A DNA stretch of 64,000 nucleotides, taken from contig CANGYJ010000014.1 of assembly GCA_947458455.1 (NCBI GenBank), positions 53,108-117,107 of the forward strand, given 5' to 3'. This document shows positions 16,262-25,367 of this stretch, piece by piece. A program made the translations under genes and the position numbers. Positions within the stretch are counted from its first letter, which is position 1, and each line of letters starts with the position of its first letter. The notes under the pieces are model-generated. The model did not search any database. It saw only the letters and a program-made list of their open reading frames with translations, and was not told the DNA's origin. The DNA comes from Verrucomicrobiaceae bacterium. GTDB taxonomy: Bacteria > Verrucomicrobiota > Verrucomicrobiia > Verrucomicrobiales > Verrucomicrobiaceae.

Positions 16262-18283
16262 TTAATCAGAAAAACGAAACTCCGCGCTGCAAAGCAGGGA
16301 TTGGCAAAAGGCGGTAAAGAGCTTCGATTCGTCGGCGTGAGGGGTTTGGAGAAATTTCTCGGCTAGAGCCACTTCGTGCGCGTCCGGGCTGCGGTTGAAG
16401 CAAAGCTCGAAAGCCTGCTCAACTCGATTTGGAGCCTTCTCGATGCGTCTCGCGAGTGCAGCGGCCATTTCCTGCACAAAGGGACCATTGAGCAGGTACA
16501 GGCCTTGCAGCGGCACATTGGTCACATCGCGGTCACCGGTGACGAGGTTTGGATTGGCCACGTCGAACTGCTCCAGCACATCGGGAAGGTGATCACGGAT
16601 CACCGGTAGGTAAATCGAGCGACGGTGGGAGCCATCGAGGTCCTTTGGCAGCTTGTTGTTGAAGTCGATGAGGGAGACGGATTGCCCATCCAGCTCCGCC
16701 GCGAGTGATCCGGGACGGCGTGAGGTGTCAAGCAAACCGGAAACGGCCAGCATGGAATCGCGAATGACCTCGGCATCGAGTCGGCGCTTGTTGGTGTGCG
16801 AGAGTAGGCGGTTGTCGGGATCTTTGTAGAACGGGTTTTCCAACCCGTTCGCTGAACGACTTGGAAAACTCGTTCTACGATACGTCTCCGACATCAAGAT
16901 CTCCTTGATCAGGTTCTTCACCGACCAGCCGCCATCCATGAACTTCACGGCGAGGTAATCCAGCAACTCCCGGTGACTCGGAGCTTCACCGGTGACGCCG
17001 AAGTCATCCATCGTTCGCACCAAGCCCGCGCCGAAAAGATGCCGCCAGATGCGATTCACCATCACGCGGGCGGTGAGCGGGTTTTGCCGACTGGTGAGCC
17101 ATCTCGCCAGTTCGAGGCGTCCGCTTTGATCCTTCGGCAGGCTCATTTCGATACCCAGGAGCTTTGGAAAGCGCCTCGGAACCGTGTCACGCGGCTGCGT
17201 TAGCTCACCGCGTTCGTAGAGCGGTGAATCGACGATCTTCGTATCCTTCACGCCCATGCAGAGTGGGAGAGCGCGGCCTTTGTCATCTACCGCTTCGAGA
17301 GCGCCCTCCACACCACCACGCGTCCACAGGATACGCAGCGCATTGGTGAGCAGCTTATGGAACTCGCTGCTGATGTCCCGCTTCTCAGCCTGGGCTTTGG
17401 CGATGTAGGCCTGCTGTTCTTTTTCGTCGGCGTTGAGTTTAGCCAGATCGGCCTGGAGCTGCTTCACACGAGACTCAGGCAGTGATTTGCCAACGATCGT
17501 CTGGCTGGGTAGCTCAGGAAGGCGGATGAGGTGGCCGTGGTTGCCGTTTTCACTGTCGATCCAGTTGCCGTAGAAGGTTTGCGTGCTCTTGAAGATGCCC
17601 ACGAGGCCGTAGTAGTCCTCCATGGAGAAGGGATCAGTCTTGTGATCATGACAGCGAGCACAGGCGATGCTGCTGGCGAGCACCGCACGAGTCACCGCAT
17701 CGAGCTGCTTGTCCGCCACATCGGCGGCGAACTGCGCGGGGTTCATTTCGTTGAGCCCCTTCGCCCCGATGGCGAGGAAGCCAGTGGCGATGAGCAGTCG
17801 TGCTCGCTCGGCGTCATCCTTGGCGGGCAAAAGATCACCGGCGAGCTGCTCGGTGATGAAGCGGTCATACGGCACGTCGGCATTGACGGCGTCGATGACG
17901 TAGTCGCGATAGCGCCACGCATGCGGGAAGGTCAGGTTTGACTCACGGCCATTCGATTCGGCATAGCGGGCCACATCCAGCCAGTGGCGGCCCCAGCGTT
18001 CACCGAAGCGTGGACTTTGGAGGAGGCGGTCGATGTAGGATGGATCGGTCGGATCGGACTGATCTGACGGATCAGGAGGGAGGCCGAGAAGATCGAAATG
18101 AAGCCTTCTTCGCAGCACCCGAGCCTCCGCAGGAGCTGCGGGCTGCAATCCGGCTGCCGTGAGCTTTTCACGAATGAAGCCGTCGATGCTGCCTGAAGCC
18201 TGCACGGGCAGTTGGTGGCTCCAATGCGGCTCCTTCGCGCTGGCGAGCGTGATGCAGCAGCAAAAGAGCAGGGCTGTTTTCAT
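16262..18283 (-). CDS. DUF1549/DUF1553 protein lacking the usual cytochrome c domain
   Basis: A 673-residue secreted protein (signal peptide about 1-16). The DUF1549 region begins near residue 30 (VDGFIREKL-like start, RRLHFDLLGLPP) and DUF1553 covers roughly residues 385-640, with RLELARWLTSRQNPLTARVMVN and DNRLLSHTNKRRLDAEVIRD. Most family members carry an N-terminal PSCyt1 cytochrome domain with CxxCH; none is seen here. The C-terminal domain is disturbed by an in-frame palindromic repeat (16826-16878). The start overlaps the upstream DUF1501 stop by four bases, indicating co-translation. The two families occur as paired genes throughout planctomycetes; the function is unproven. Confidence 0.88.
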   Translation of the reverse strand: MKTALLFCCCITLASAKEPHWSHQLPVQASGSIDGFIREKLTAAGLQPAAPAEARVLRRRLHFDLLGLPPDPSDQSDPTDPSYIDRLLQSPRFGERWGRHWLDVARYAESNGRESNLTFPHAWRYRDYVIDAVNADVPYDRFITEQLAGDLLPAKDDAERARLLIATGFLAIGAKGLNEMNPAQFAADVADKQLDAVTRAVLASSIACARCHDHKTDPFSMEDYYGLVGIFKSTQTFYGNWIDSENGNHGHLIRLPELPSQTIVGKSLPESRVKQLQADLAKLNADEKEQQAYIAKAQAEKRDISSEFHKLLTNALRILWTRGGVEGALEAVDDKGRALPLCMGVKDTKIVDSPLYERGELTQPRDTVPRRFPKLLGIEMSLPKDQSGRLELARWLTSRQNPLTARVMVNRIWRHLFGAGLVRTMDDFGVTGEAPSHRELLDYLAVKFMDGGWSVKNLIKEILMSETYRRTSFPSRSANGLENPFYKDPDNRLLSHTNKRRLDAEVIRDSMLAVSGLLDTSRRPGSLAAELDGQSVSLIDFNNKLPKDLDGSHRRSIYLPVIRDHLPDVLEQFDVANPNLVTGDRDVTNVPLQGLYLLNGPFVQEMAAALARRIEKAPNRVEQAFELCFNRSPDAHEVALAEKFLQTPHADESKLFTAFCQSLLCSAEFRFSD
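16826..16878. repeat. Palindromic repeat (GTAGAACG family) in frame within DUF1553
   Basis: A 53-base quasi-palindrome. Its 25-base arms (16826-16850, 16854-16878) match at 22 positions around a 3-base centre and begin with GTAGAACG and end with CGTTCTAC. A second copy is at 37781-37846. On the coding strand it adds about 18 residues between the conserved ETYR and DPDNRLL blocks of the DUF1553 domain, where relatives have a short variable loop. Confidence 0.85.
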
Positions 18284-19641
18284 GCGAGGATGGGCCGGAG
18301 GACGTCACCATACACATCCGTGAGACGGAAGTCACGCCCCGCGTAGCGGTAAGTCAGCTCCTCATGGTTGATGCCCATGAGATGAAGGATCGTCGCATGC
18401 AGATCATGCACGCTGGTGGGGTTTTCCTGAGCGGCGAAGCCGAACTCATCGGTGCTGCCATGCACGGTGCCGCCCTTGATGCCGCCGCCCGCCATCCACA
18501 TGCTAAAGCCGTAGTGATTGTGATCGCGGCCCAGTTTGGATTTGCCGCCACTGAGTTCCACCGTGGGCGTGCGGCCGAATTCACCACCCCAGATGACCAG
18601 CGTGTCCTCCAGCATGCCGCGTTGTTTGAGATCACTCAAAAGCGCCGCGATGGGCTGGTCGATGTCGTTCGAGAGCTTGCGGTGATTTGTTTCGATGTTG
18701 TCGTGGTTGTCCCAGGGCTGCCCCGCGCCATGCCAGAGCTGCACCATGCGCACACCGCGCTCCAGGAGACGCCTCGCGATGAGCGTCTGGCGTGCGTGAA
18801 CGCCCTGACCGTAGAGCTTTCGGATGTGCTCAGGCTCTTTCGTGACATCAAACGCGTCCGCCGCCTCGATCTGCATCCGAAAGGCTAGCTCGAAGCTCTG
18901 AATGCGAGCCTCCAACCGTGAATCACTGCGCTCCGCCTTGTGCGCTGCATTGATCCGACGCAGCAGCTCGAGCTGGCGAAGCTGCACGCTCGTGTCCGCA
19001 TGCGGGCTGCGGATGTTTTCGATCAGGCGATCCACCGTCTCGTGCTTCGAATCGACATACGTCCCCTGAAACGCCCCCGGCAAAAACGCCGATTGCCAAT
19101 TCTCCGCGCCTTTGATCGGCATGCCGCCGGGGCACATCGCGATGAAGCCCGGCAGGTTCTCGTTCGCACTGCCGAGGCCATACGTCAGCCAGGCACCCAT
19201 GCTCGGGCGAGCTTGGATCGAATCCCCGCAGTTCATGAGCATCAGGGATGGCTCGTGGTTCGGCACCTGCGCCTGCATCGAGCGGATCACCGCGATGTCG
19301 TCGATGTGTGCCGCCGTTTTCGCGAAAAGCTCGCTCACCTCGATCCCACTCTGCCCATAGCGCTGAAACGTGAACGGCGAAGGAAACGCCGCGCCCGTCT
19401 TCCGCTCCGTGATGCGATGACTCGGCACTGGCTTCCCCGCGTAGCGTGCCAGCGCCGGCTTCGGATCAAACGTATCCACATGCGACGGCCCGCCATTGAG
19501 GAAGAAATGAATCACTCGCTTCGCCTTCGGTGCGAAGTGCGGCTTTGCAGCCTGCAAGTCCGCCAAACCCAGCGCCGCCAGTCCCATACCGGAGCGGCGC
19601 AGGAAATCTCGGCGGGTGAGAGGGAGTGGCATGGTATCCAT
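18280..19641 (-). CDS. DUF1501 protein with Tat-type signal (second copy)
   Basis: A 453-residue DUF1501 protein, first gene of the three-gene unit. The twin-arginine signal is RRDFLRRSGMG near residues 10-20. Conserved blocks are NGGPSHVDTFDPKP near 49-62, GGEFGRTPT near 350, DHNHYGFSMWMAGGG and HDLHATILHLMGINHEELT. A start at 19632 (MPLPLTRR) is equally possible. Having two divergent DUF1501 copies around one DUF1549/1553 gene suggests a multi-subunit or paralogous arrangement. The overlap at 18280-18283 couples it to the next gene. Confidence 0.88.
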   Translation of the reverse strand: MDTMPLPLTRRDFLRRSGMGLAALGLADLQAAKPHFAPKAKRVIHFFLNGGPSHVDTFDPKPALARYAGKPVPSHRITERKTGAAFPSPFTFQRYGQSGIEVSELFAKTAAHIDDIAVIRSMQAQVPNHEPSLMLMNCGDSIQARPSMGAWLTYGLGSANENLPGFIAMCPGGMPIKGAENWQSAFLPGAFQGTYVDSKHETVDRLIENIRSPHADTSVQLRQLELLRRINAAHKAERSDSRLEARIQSFELAFRMQIEAADAFDVTKEPEHIRKLYGQGVHARQTLIARRLLERGVRMVQLWHGAGQPWDNHDNIETNHRKLSNDIDQPIAALLSDLKQRGMLEDTLVIWGGEFGRTPTVELSGGKSKLGRDHNHYGFSMWMAGGGIKGGTVHGSTDEFGFAAQENPTSVHDLHATILHLMGINHEELTYRYAGRDFRLTDVYGDVLRPILA

Positions 19642-19697
19642 GATACGGCCTGAGCCAGCTCCTCCTTCGCAGGCATTCGATGGAATGCATCAGGCGA

Positions 19698-20749
19698 TCA
19701 TGGCATGGGAACTTCCCACACCGCCACGCCCATGTGGTAGCGCTGATGATTCTCACTGGCTTTGGAATACCAGGCGGTGACGAGTTTGCCATCGGAACGC
19801 TGCACGGTGCTGGGGTAGCCGCAGTCGGATTCGAGTGTGTTCGCGAGGCGCACGGGCTCGGTCCAGGTTTTGCGTTCGTCGGCGGTGATCTTGGCGAGGA
19901 CACCCGTTTGGCCTTTGATGCGGCTACCGTGGCTGAGAAGGATACGTCCATCCTTCAAGCGGACAAGATGGCCGTTGATCTCGTTTTTGGAGGTGACTCG
20001 GTTGGGCTCGCCCCAAGTGGCTCCATCGTCTTCGGAGATGAAGAGGTCCATGCCGGTCTCGCGGGCGGCGGCCAACCAGCGCTTGCCGCCGAGATGAAGA
20101 ATGGTGGTCTCATTGCTCTTCGGGCCGATGGTGCCGGTGAGCTTCCAGGTCTTGCCATCGTCATCGCTGCGGAAGTGCCAGGAGCGATAGCCTTTGGTTT
20201 TGGTGCTCTTTGTGGGATCGGTGAATTCGCCGCCGTAGCAGGAGACGTGTAATGCGCCGTCGTCGCCTTGTTTGATGTCGCCAAAGGGAATGTAATTCGT
20301 CCAGCCAGTGTCGGGTGCGGGGAAGTCTTTGAGCTGCGACCACGTTTTGCCGCCATCACTACTGCGGCAGACCCAGAGAGATAGGATGTCATCACGAAAG
20401 TCAGCCTGCTTGGGCCGCTGAGATTGCTTCACATCCGTCCAACCGGAGCAGAGCACGAGGAGATTGCCATTCTTCGCGATGCCTGCCGCGTGGTTCATGC
20501 GGTTGGTGTGCGGCTCGTTCGGTGCGGGAATGCCGCGCTTCTGCCAAAACTCACCGTTGAGGCTGTTCCAGACCTCGACAGCGCCTTCCATCTGCCCATG
20601 GCTGGGTTTGCCAAAGATCGTGGCATTGATGCTGCCATCCGGCAGCACGGTGAGCGCCGGCCAAGCGCACACGTTGTCGATGGCGACGAAGCGCTGGATG
20701 TCCTGCGCGAAGAGCAAAGGACAAAGAATAGAGTGAAGAGAAGTTTCAT
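19698..20749 (-). CDS. BNR/sialidase-like six-bladed propeller protein, frameshifted in its signal peptide
   Basis: About 350 residues with at least four Asp-box repeats: SSDGGKTW, SDDDGKTW, SEDDGATW and a degenerate TADERKTW. The fold is that of exo-alpha-sialidases and related glycosidases. The main frame begins only with a TTG at 20717 and has no ATG before an upstream stop. A perfect signal-peptide start (MKLLFTLFFVLCSS) lies at 20749 in a different frame and joins the propeller frame after a one-base shift near 20715. The gene is therefore either recently inactivated for export, a sequencing error, or read by frameshift. It is alone, 52 bases upstream of the DUF1501 operon start on the same strand. 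Confidence 0.72.
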
Positions 20750-20804
20750 GTCACCTCTCCCTACGTTGTCAGCCCAGGCATTGTCTCCGCCCACGATGCC
20801 AAAG

Positions 20805-21893
20805 TCACGCCTTGAGCTTCGCGAGAGATGCCGCGTTCGCTTCAAACACGCCGTGCTCAGTGATCAAGGCGGTGACGAGAGCTGCGGGTGTCACATCAAA
20901 CCCGTCATTGCGAGCCTGAGTGCCCGCAGGAGTGATGAGCACTTCTTCGCGCACGCCTTCGGCATTCAATCCGGGCATGTGGGTGACTTCGCGAGCGCTG
21001 CGTTGCTCGATGGGGATGTCGCGGATGCCATCGGTGATGGTCCAGTCGATGGTGCTCACGGGCAGGGCGACGTAGAAGGGCACATCATGCGCTTTGGCGG
21101 CGAGTGCTTTGAGATAGGTGCCGATCTTGTTCGCCACATCGCCCTGCGCGGTGACGCGATCTGCGCCCACAATGACGAGATCGACAAGGCCACGCTGGAG
21201 CAAGTGCCCGGCGTTGTTATCGACGATCAAGGTGTGCGGCACGCCGTGCTCCCGCAGCTCCCAGGCCGTGAGCGAGGCTCCTTGGCCGCGGGGTCGCGTC
21301 TCGCTGACCCAGACGTGGACGTTTAGGCCCGCATCATGTGCCTGATAGATGGGCGAGATGGCCGTGCCCCAGTCCACACAGGCGATCCAGCCCGCGTTGC
21401 AATGCGTCATGACATTCAGCGGGGCCGAGGGATCGGCTTTCTTGGCCTGGATGGCTCGAAACAGCTCTAGCGCATGTCGGCCGATAGCGTGGTTGGTTTG
21501 CACATCTTCATCGCAGATGCTCAAAGCCTCGCACCAGGCCGCGTCGGCCCGTTTTTCGACGGCGAGCGGTAAAACGACCCGCCTCACACGATCCAGCGCC
21601 CAGCGCAGATTGATCGCCGTGGGCCGCGTGGCATGCAGCGTATCGTAAGCATGCTGCAAAGCCGAGTCTGTAGCATCATCCCGCAGCGCAAAGAACAGCC
21701 CAAATGCCGCTGTCGCCCCGATGAGCGGCGCACCGCGAACCCGCATGACTTGGATCGCCTCCGCCGCGTCCTCCATCGTCTCCAGCTCCCGCCACGCGAC
21801 CTGATGCGGCAGAAAGGTCTGATCGACGATGCGTGCGATGCGTCGAGTGTGATCGGCTTCAATAGAGCGGTGCGGCTGGCCGTGGATATTCAT
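20805..21893 (-). CDS. mtnA: S-methyl-5-thioribose-1-phosphate isomerase
   Basis: A 362-residue member of the eIF2B-like family that isomerises methylthioribose 1-phosphate to methylthioribulose 1-phosphate in the methionine salvage pathway. Family blocks are MRVRGAPLIGATAAFG near residues 49-65, MTHCNAGWIACVDWGTAISP (catalytic cysteine) near 162-181 and VGADRVTAQGDVANKIGTY near 243-261. It is the last gene of the mtn operon and its start overlaps the mtnC stop by four bases. The length matches the family. Confidence 0.95.
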   Translation of the reverse strand: MNIHGQPHRSIEADHTRRIARIVDQTFLPHQVAWRELETMEDAAEAIQVMRVRGAPLIGATAAFGLFFALRDDATDSALQHAYDTLHATRPTAINLRWALDRVRRVVLPLAVEKRADAAWCEALSICDEDVQTNHAIGRHALELFRAIQAKKADPSAPLNVMTHCNAGWIACVDWGTAISPIYQAHDAGLNVHVWVSETRPRGQGASLTAWELREHGVPHTLIVDNNAGHLLQRGLVDLVIVGADRVTAQGDVANKIGTYLKALAAKAHDVPFYVALPVSTIDWTITDGIRDIPIEQRSAREVTHMPGLNAEGVREEVLITPAGTQARNDGFDVTPAALVTALITEHGVFEANAASLAKLKA

Positions 21894-22576
21894 GCGAGGG
21901 TGATTTCGGCGAAGGAGGTGAGGGCTGGATGCCCGCTCTCCGGCTGCGGTTTGTTGCCGGGGCGGATGGCGAGGGCGGTCATCAGGCCGGCGGATTGGGC
22001 GGCGTTCAATTCATCGACGAGGTCGCTGATGAAAAGGATGTCCTTTGGCGGCAGACCGCAATCGGCGGCGATGGCGGTGTAGCTGGCGGGTTCGCGTTTG
22101 GAGCCGGTGGTGGTGTCGTAGTAGCCGGAGATGCGCGGGGTGAGATCGCCAGCGGTGGTGTGGGCGAAGAAAAGGCGCTGCGCGTGGATGCTGCCGGAGG
22201 AGTAGATGCGGATTTCGCGGTCGTTTTCGCGCCAGTGGTCGAGTGCAGGCACGACATCGTCGAAGAGGGTGCTGCGCAGGTCGCCGGTGCGGAAGCCCTG
22301 TTCCCAGATGAGGCCCTGGAGCTGCTTGAGGCCAGTGACTTTGGCATCGGCGTCCATGAGGCGATGCACGGCGGCTTCGGCATCGAGCGCGTTGAGAAAG
22401 GAGGTCACGCCAGCATCGCGGGCAAGCTGGGCGATGACCTCATGGCCCCAGTGCGCCCCGAGCCAGGCGGCGGCATGCTTTCGTGCATACGGAAACATCA
22501 CGTCATGCACAAAGGCGAGCGGCGAGACGGTGCCCTCGATGTCGAGCAGGATGAGTTTGCCGCGAAACTCGATCAT
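21890..22576 (-). CDS. mtnC: Acireductone synthase (enolase-phosphatase E1)
   Basis: A 228-residue HAD-superfamily enzyme that enolises and dephosphorylates 2,3-diketo-5-methylthiopentyl 1-phosphate to acireductone. The HAD nucleophile motif appears as LLDIEGTVSP (residues 7-16, D9 and E11 as in this family), SSGSIHAQR is motif II, and LFISDLVDELNAA is motif IV. ATG 22576 gives the standard MIEFRGKLILLDIEGT start. The start overlaps the mtnD stop by four bases. Confidence 0.95.
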   Translation of the reverse strand: MIEFRGKLILLDIEGTVSPLAFVHDVMFPYARKHAAAWLGAHWGHEVIAQLARDAGVTSFLNALDAEAAVHRLMDADAKVTGLKQLQGLIWEQGFRTGDLRSTLFDDVVPALDHWRENDREIRIYSSGSIHAQRLFFAHTTAGDLTPRISGYYDTTTGSKREPASYTAIAADCGLPPKDILFISDLVDELNAAQSAGLMTALAIRPGNKPQPESGHPALTSFAEITLA

Positions 22577-23166
22577 GCGGTGAGGGTGACGGCTTGCTCG
22601 ATGTGGATGCCTTTGCCAGCGAGGTAGTTCGGCCCAAAGCAAAGCGGCTGATAGCTGCTGGCGATGCCGTCGCCCGTGTAGAGCGGCGTCCACCCGGCTT
22701 TCTCTTTGAAGAGGCGGATGGCGCGGATGCTGCGATCGGCGCAGAGGTCAAACCAGTGCTTCGTGCCGGCGGGGACATTGATGAGATCGCCCTCCTGCAC
22801 CTCGATGGAATAGACGGGATCACCGTTTTCAGGATTGATGTAGAAGATGCCACTGCCTTTGACGATGAAGCGCACCTCGTCCTCGGCGTGGCGATGCTCT
22901 TGGTTAAATTTGTCGAGCATCTCCTGGAGGTTCGGCACGTCGGGTGTGACGTTGACGACATCGGCGGTGATGTAGCCACCACGTTCCTTCAATGCAGTGA
23001 CTTCGGGTTCATACGCGGCGAGAATTTCCTCCTGTGAGGCATCGCGGTCGATGCGGCCCGCGACGGCCCAGCGGTCGTAGTGAATGCCATGCGGCAGGAG
23101 GAAGCTGCGGATCGCGTCCACGTCATCAATGACGCGGTCTTCAGAGGGAATGCGGAGGAGGGCCAT
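22573..23166 (-). CDS. mtnD: Acireductone dioxygenase (ARD)
   Basis: A 197-residue cupin that oxidises acireductone, giving the methionine precursor 2-keto-4-methylthiobutyrate with Fe(II). The metal site is HRHAEDE (H91, H93, E97) and a later histidine in GTKHWFD. The cupin core continues through GSGIFYI and INVPAG. With nickel the same family makes a different product, which the sequence cannot decide. The gene lies between mtnB (15 bases downstream of its stop) and mtnC (four-base overlap). Confidence 0.95.
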   Translation of the reverse strand: MALLRIPSEDRVIDDVDAIRSFLLPHGIHYDRWAVAGRIDRDASQEEILAAYEPEVTALKERGGYITADVVNVTPDVPNLQEMLDKFNQEHRHAEDEVRFIVKGSGIFYINPENGDPVYSIEVQEGDLINVPAGTKHWFDLCADRSIRAIRLFKEKAGWTPLYTGDGIASSYQPLCFGPNYLAGKGIHIEQAVTLTA

Positions 23167-23181
23167 GAGCGTGAGTGCGAT

Positions 23182-23817
23182 TCAAAACGAGCCGGTGAGC
23201 AAGCGCTTCTGCGTGACGACTTCGAAAAGAAACTCCAGCGCCTCGATCTGCCTGCGTGCGGCGGCGAGGTTCTTGCCCCAGGTGTAGAGGCCGTGGCCGG
23301 CCATGAGAAAGCCGTGGCGAAGTGGGTTCACAGCATCAGCGAGCCTGGATTCGATCACGCTGGCGAGGCTGGCGATGTCTTGGGTATTTGGGTAGATCTC
23401 GATCACGGCCTCCGCTTCGTGCGTGGTGATGCCGGAGAGGCCTTTGAGCATTTCGTAACCGCGGATGTGCAAAGCGCCGTCCTTCAAAAAATGCTCACTG
23501 AGCACCGTGGCGGCCACGGAGTGGGTGTGGAGCACGGCCCCGGCGCCGTGTTTGGCCAAAGCGGTATGCAGCAGAGCCTCAGCGCTGGGTTTGAGCGTCG
23601 TTTCGCCCACCGCGGCGGCGTTTTCATCGACGAGGAGGAACTGCTCGGGCTGGAGCCTGCCTTTGTCGAATCCGCTGCCGGTCATGAGCAACGTGAGTGG
23701 CTCGCGACTGACAACGACGCTGTAGTTGCTGCTCGTGCCGAGCGACCAGCCCCGGCGATGGAAATCGCGACCGGTCTCGATGAGATCGGTGATTTCAGCA
23801 GCAGAGTCGGAATGCAT
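23182..23817 (-). CDS. mtnB: Methylthioribulose-1-phosphate dehydratase
   Basis: A 211-residue class II aldolase/adducin-family zinc enzyme that dehydrates methylthioribulose 1-phosphate. GRDFHRRGWSLGTSSNYSV is the usual N-terminal block, the zinc site includes HTHS (about residue 97), and GHGLYTWGKN is near the C-terminus. ATG 23817 was chosen since it gives the family-like N-terminus; longer in-frame starts add an arginine-rich extension. It is the first gene of the mtn operon in the direction of transcription. Confidence 0.93.
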   Translation of the reverse strand: MHSDSAAEITDLIETGRDFHRRGWSLGTSSNYSVVVSREPLTLLMTGSGFDKGRLQPEQFLLVDENAAAVGETTLKPSAEALLHTALAKHGAGAVLHTHSVAATVLSEHFLKDGALHIRGYEMLKGLSGITTHEAEAVIEIYPNTQDIASLASVIESRLADAVNPLRHGFLMAGHGLYTWGKNLAAARRQIEALEFLFEVVTQKRLLTGSF

Positions 23818-23886
23818 GAGCCTTTGATGCACAAGGCGGGACGGAATGCGAGACTTGAAACGGTGACGGATTCGTCTCAAAAGACA

Positions 23887-25275
23887 TCACTCCGCAAAGC
23901 GAAGCGCATACAAATCCGCGTCCTTCATCGTGACACGCAGCGTGATGGTCTTCCCATTGAGTTTGGAGACATCGAGGACGTTCGCTTCGAACTCATCGCC
24001 GTAGATTTCGGCGGATTTGGCAGCCACGGCACCGGTTTCATCGAGGGCTTCGATGACGAGTGAGCCCGTGGCGGAGGTGGCGGAGTTGAGGAGGAGCTTG
24101 GAGCCGGTGACTTTGAGCGGCTTGGTGGTGAAGCTGCCGCCTTTGGCATCGGCGTGCATGGAGGCGAAACCTTGCTTGCGCACGGTGAGGCGACGGATGC
24201 GATGATCGGGATGCCGGTAGTGCTCGGAAATATAGAGCGACCATTCGCCATCGCCGGGATCGTAGATGCCGCAGGCGGTCATGTTGCTGCGCTCGGTCCA
24301 GTTTTGAAGGTCGGGGCCAGGGCGCACCCAGGCTTCGAGGAAGGGACGATCCCAGTGCGTGCCATCGCGGCTGGACATGAAGACGGCATCGCTCACGCCT
24401 TTGCCGCCGATGTGACCTTTCACCTTCTCCCGCGAGGTGGCGAAACGTTTGGGGAAGGAGAGGAAGAGATGCGGCGCGGTCGGGCAGGGGACGGTGGCGC
24501 TGGTGTAGAAGTGCTCGAAGGGCACGTCCTTGGCGTATTGATGCGCCACGCCATCACCCCAGCTCAAAAAGTCCGTGGAGGTCATGCTCTGGATGGCGCG
24601 GACCTTGTTGGTGAAGATGCGGCTGAAACTCGCGTAGCGATTCCGTGTCACGTCCCAAAAAGCGAGGTTTTGCGAGTCAAAGGCGCCTTTGGTGATCACT
24701 GGCGTGTCCTGCATCTTTCTCCAATGAATGCCGTCCGGCGAGGCGAAGGCATACAGGCCGCCCGGCGTCTCGCCTTGGTGCCAATTCTTGCCCGGCTGCT
24801 TCACGCCGCCGAGCGCCTTGTAGCGCTCCGAGGGCTTTGCGTTTGGATTCGTATCGAGAAACGGCGCGAAGTTGTGCGACTCGACCCCGCGCCAGATCAC
24901 GTTGTTGTCCTTCGTGCCACCTGCTTCGATCAAGCCGAGCTTCGGACGCGTGAAATGGATGCCGTCCTCGCTTTCCACGAAGCAGGTGACCTGCGCATCG
25001 CTGTGATCGCTGCCGCCAGCGGAGCCTCGGTAGTAAAGACGCACCTTTTTGCCATCCTGAATGGCGGAGAAGTAGCCGCAGGTCGGTCCTTCCCAAGGTT
25101 GGTCCGTCGTCAGCACGATTTCGCGCCGCACGGGTTCATGAAGTTTCAAAGCGAGACCGTCTTTCTTGGCGACGAGGTAGTCATCGACAAACAACTCCCA
25201 GCGTGTGCCGAGATCGAGAGGCTGGCCGAGCGCGGAGAGAAGAGGACAAAGGGCGGCGAAAATGAGAAGTCTCAT
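23887..25275 (-). CDS. Secreted beta-propeller protein, GH32/GH43-like
   Basis: A 462-residue protein with a signal peptide (MRLLIFAALCPLLSALG). LFVDDYLVAKKDGL and CGYFSAIQDGKKVRLYYRGS, followed by repeated SxDGxHW/F patterns (ESEDGIHFTRP, SPDGIHWRKM, SRDGTHWDRP), resemble the five-bladed propellers of glycoside hydrolase families 32, 43 and 62 that are common in planctomycetes. The C-terminal 100 residues form a beta domain likely to be accessory. I cannot identify the catalytic residues with certainty. It is 69 bases downstream of mtnB's start in the minus direction and is probably its own unit. Confidence 0.65.
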   Translation of the reverse strand: MRLLIFAALCPLLSALGQPLDLGTRWELFVDDYLVAKKDGLALKLHEPVRREIVLTTDQPWEGPTCGYFSAIQDGKKVRLYYRGSAGGSDHSDAQVTCFVESEDGIHFTRPKLGLIEAGGTKDNNVIWRGVESHNFAPFLDTNPNAKPSERYKALGGVKQPGKNWHQGETPGGLYAFASPDGIHWRKMQDTPVITKGAFDSQNLAFWDVTRNRYASFSRIFTNKVRAIQSMTSTDFLSWGDGVAHQYAKDVPFEHFYTSATVPCPTAPHLFLSFPKRFATSREKVKGHIGGKGVSDAVFMSSRDGTHWDRPFLEAWVRPGPDLQNWTERSNMTACGIYDPGDGEWSLYISEHYRHPDHRIRRLTVRKQGFASMHADAKGGSFTTKPLKVTGSKLLLNSATSATGSLVIEALDETGAVAAKSAEIYGDEFEANVLDVSKLNGKTITLRVTMKDADLYALRFAE

Positions 25276-25367
25276 GCACTCATAAACGCTACCTCGGGCC
25301 GCTTCTGCCTTGGTCACGCGGGTAAACCAGCATAGCGATGGCGGGCAAGAGTGTCCGCTTCACTTAC

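Noticed and set aside
24154..25335. 393-codon plus-strand frame opposite the beta-propeller-like gene
   Set aside because: No recognisable protein features; the minus-strand gene has a signal peptide and propeller repeats.
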